The position numbers and the translations under genes were made by a program. From contig NW_018384102.1 in NCBI RefSeq assembly GCF_001417965.1, positions 933,145-997,144 of the forward strand: DNA of 64,000 nucleotides, written 5' to 3'. A model generated the notes under the pieces. The model saw only the letters and a program-made list of their open reading frames with translations. It did not search any database and was not told the DNA's origin. Positions within the stretch are counted from its first letter, which is position 1; each line of letters opens with the position of its first letter. This DNA is from Exaiptasia diaphana (taxonomy: Eukaryota; Cnidaria; Anthozoa; Actiniaria; Aiptasiidae). Of the stretch, positions 62,765 through 64,000 are shown in pieces.

Positions 62765-63568
62765 CTATACACTTGTTCCAAAGTGATTTGCTTCTGTAGT
62801 TATCAATTGACATAATAGATCCGAATAGTCTCTCTTTTCCTTTCCCAGGATCCTCTCCAAACCCGCATCGTCTTTGAAAACGCCTTTAGTTAACGAGAAA
62901 AGCGATGACCCGTTAAGGTATTGGTAAGCCTCAATGAACCTCTCAGTTCCGAGATTTTCTTCAAGAAACACTCTCAACGCTTCGATGTGGGCGAACATAG
63001 ATTTTGCATCCGTGGCATTCAAGTGGAGAGTTTTGCCTCGAAATTCAAATTTAAGTTGGCTAGCTTGTGAGTCACGTGGTTTGTCTTTAATCTTGTTCAA
63101 CGGGTCTATTTGATTAGCATCTTTAGCTTGCTGATGAGAATGACTTGGTGATTTTCCCTCCACTGCGCCTGCGCAGTCAGGTTTGATCGAAAACTCAGAT
63201 CTTGCGGACTCTACTTCAACGTTTGTCGTAATTTTTTTAGCTCGACGTCGCGCGCGTTCTATTTGAACACCTCTAATACCTTTGAACTTACTGAATGGCA
63301 GTTTGTGATTCAGTGATGATTCTGACTTATGGCGATTTTTGGCTTGTTTGGCGTTAGAGCTTGACTTAGAATCCACAGCATATTCAGTTACATCCGGGAC
63401 AGACATTAATGGCAATCGTCGGAATTGCGCAACTTTGTAGGTCTCGCAGCGTTTGAAGACCTCAGAAGAGTCTATCATGTCTACTTTGTTTTCTCGGAGA
63501 GGTGGTATGGCTTTTCTTTTATTTACGGTTTTAAAACGACTGGAACCATTCTTTGACAAAGGGCAGAC
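62765..63568 (-). CDS. Terminal coding exon of a Nek-like protein kinase gene (partial)
   Basis: The minus strand stays open for 267 residues after a good splice acceptor (TTTCTATTCAG|GTCTGCC), so the reading frame enters at phase 0 from an upstream exon beyond the right edge. An in-frame ATG at 63616 lies in the intron side and is probably not a start. The first two thirds are polar, with basic clusters such as RARRRAKK. The last ~95 residues hold a compact region (LRVFLEENLG, then FIEAYQYL, ILGKEKRDY, LLCQLI) that resembles the conserved C-terminus of Nek1/Nek4/Nek5 kinases (F-x-E-x-Y, then ILG-x-E-x3-Y). The kinase domain would lie outside the window. In this family such proteins act in cilia and the DNA-damage response. 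The exon itself is secure; the family call is moderate and from memory. Confidence 0.6.
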   Translation of the reverse strand, partial: VCPLSKNGSSRFKTVNKRKAIPPLRENKVDMIDSSEVFKRCETYKVAQFRRLPLMSVPDVTEYAVDSKSSSNAKQAKNRHKSESSLNHKLPFSKFKGIRGVQIERARRRAKKITTNVEVESARSEFSIKPDCAGAVEGKSPSHSHQQAKDANQIDPLNKIKDKPRDSQASQLKFEFRGKTLHLNATDAKSMFAHIEALRVFLEENLGTERFIEAYQYLNGSSLFSLTKGVFKDDAGLERILGKEKRDYSDLLCQLITTEANHFGTSV

Positions 63569-64000
63569 CTGAATAGAAAGGATAGAAACAAGAATAACTA
63601 TTACTTTCTCTTTCATTAGGCATTACTCGATCGTTGAATAAGTTGGTTATTAAAACAATGTTTGATTGAGTAGTAAAAATTAAGTGAAGCAACGATAATT
63701 TAGAACTGAATGAGCTAAATATGGCGAGATTAAGGAAACATGCAAAGTTAGAAGATGTGGATAAAGTTGGTAGATGGGAGTATAGATAATAAGATGGATT
63801 TATAAATGCACAAATGAGAATTTTGACAGGTTTTGGTAGGTTCATGAAGTAGGCGAATGAGAATAAAATAAAATAGAATATTAAATAACAAATAGAATAC
63901 CTTATAAAAATTATCTTTGAGGGGGTAAGTGAAATAGAAATGAAAATATAATAAGTGCTCAAAATTAAATATTTTAACCTAGGCTGAAGTTTTTTGCTAG
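63569..64000 (-). other. Intron of the Nek-like gene, running off the window
   Basis: Sequence upstream of the terminal exon is A+T-rich, has a pyrimidine-rich tract before the acceptor (minus strand), and shows no further exon that I can support. Open frames here have no recognisable product. Confidence 0.45.

Noticed and set aside
63531-63962. 143-codon minus-strand frame with hydrophobic runs
   Set aside because: Lies in the intron before the Nek-like exon in another frame; hydrophobicity follows from T-rich DNA.

Overview
This window looks like nuclear DNA of a marine invertebrate, most likely an anthozoan cnidarian (coral or sea anemone). It is roughly two-thirds A+T, gene-poor and full of short inverted-repeat elements, with splice signals and no bacterial gene packing. 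The anthozoan call is inference: several repeat motifs (the GGGACGGTCC-ended element, the GCGCAAG-rich element, the repeat with CGGACGTTAATCC arms) resemble repeats I recall from coral and anemone genomes. There is one assembly gap (32901-33499) and scattered single unresolved bases.

Only three protein-coding genes are well supported. (1) An intronless class A G-protein-coupled receptor of aminergic type, 39948-41054 (+), which keeps the amine-binding Asp but lacks the usual extracellular disulfide cysteines. (2) A 721-residue six-finger C2H2 zinc-finger protein whose coding region lies in one exon, 47912-50077 (-); its mRNA probably starts in an upstream non-coding exon, perhaps near 58.2 kb. 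(3) The last coding exon of a gene entering from the right edge, 62765-63568 (-), whose C-terminal region resembles the end of NIMA-related (Nek1/4/5-type) kinases. A truncated LINE 3' end (about 54740-55150) carries the last ~95 codons of a CR1/L2-like reverse-transcriptase protein. Candidate isolated exons lie at 5989-6050 and 14238-14320, and a 43-codon ORF lies in a GC-richer island at 53817-53948.

Layout. 0-9 kb: a terminal-inverted-repeat (TIR) element with a 153-codon ORF, a hairpin-rich repeat, a Harbinger-like MITE and a polypyrimidine tract. 9-18 kb: cryptically simple C/T-rich and A/C-rich stretches, a candidate exon and a GCGCAAG palindrome. 18.5-25.5 kb: two abutting TA-flanked MITEs, a 195-bp palindrome, a TTAA-flanked MITE and an inverted-arm repeat. 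26-38 kb: mostly unique A+T-rich sequence with an (AAT)n microsatellite, the gap, and a GGGACGG element with phased A-tracts and a C22 run. 39.9-42.6 kb: the receptor gene followed by four palindromic elements. 43.5-45 kb: minisatellites, a second copy of the 166-bp MITE and a pogo-like MITE. 47.5-58.3 kb: the zinc-finger locus with its presumed long intron, which holds the LINE piece and one copy of a 341-bp TIR element; the second copy lies inverted at 60.3 kb. 62.5-64 kb: the Nek-like gene end.

The three genes show no shared pathway. The notable content is the density and variety of non-autonomous DNA elements (at least fifteen recognisable by their arms) and the unusual features of the receptor. 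I saw no retroviral, LTR or Polinton-like coding sequence, no convincing tRNA or rRNA gene, and no CRISPR array.
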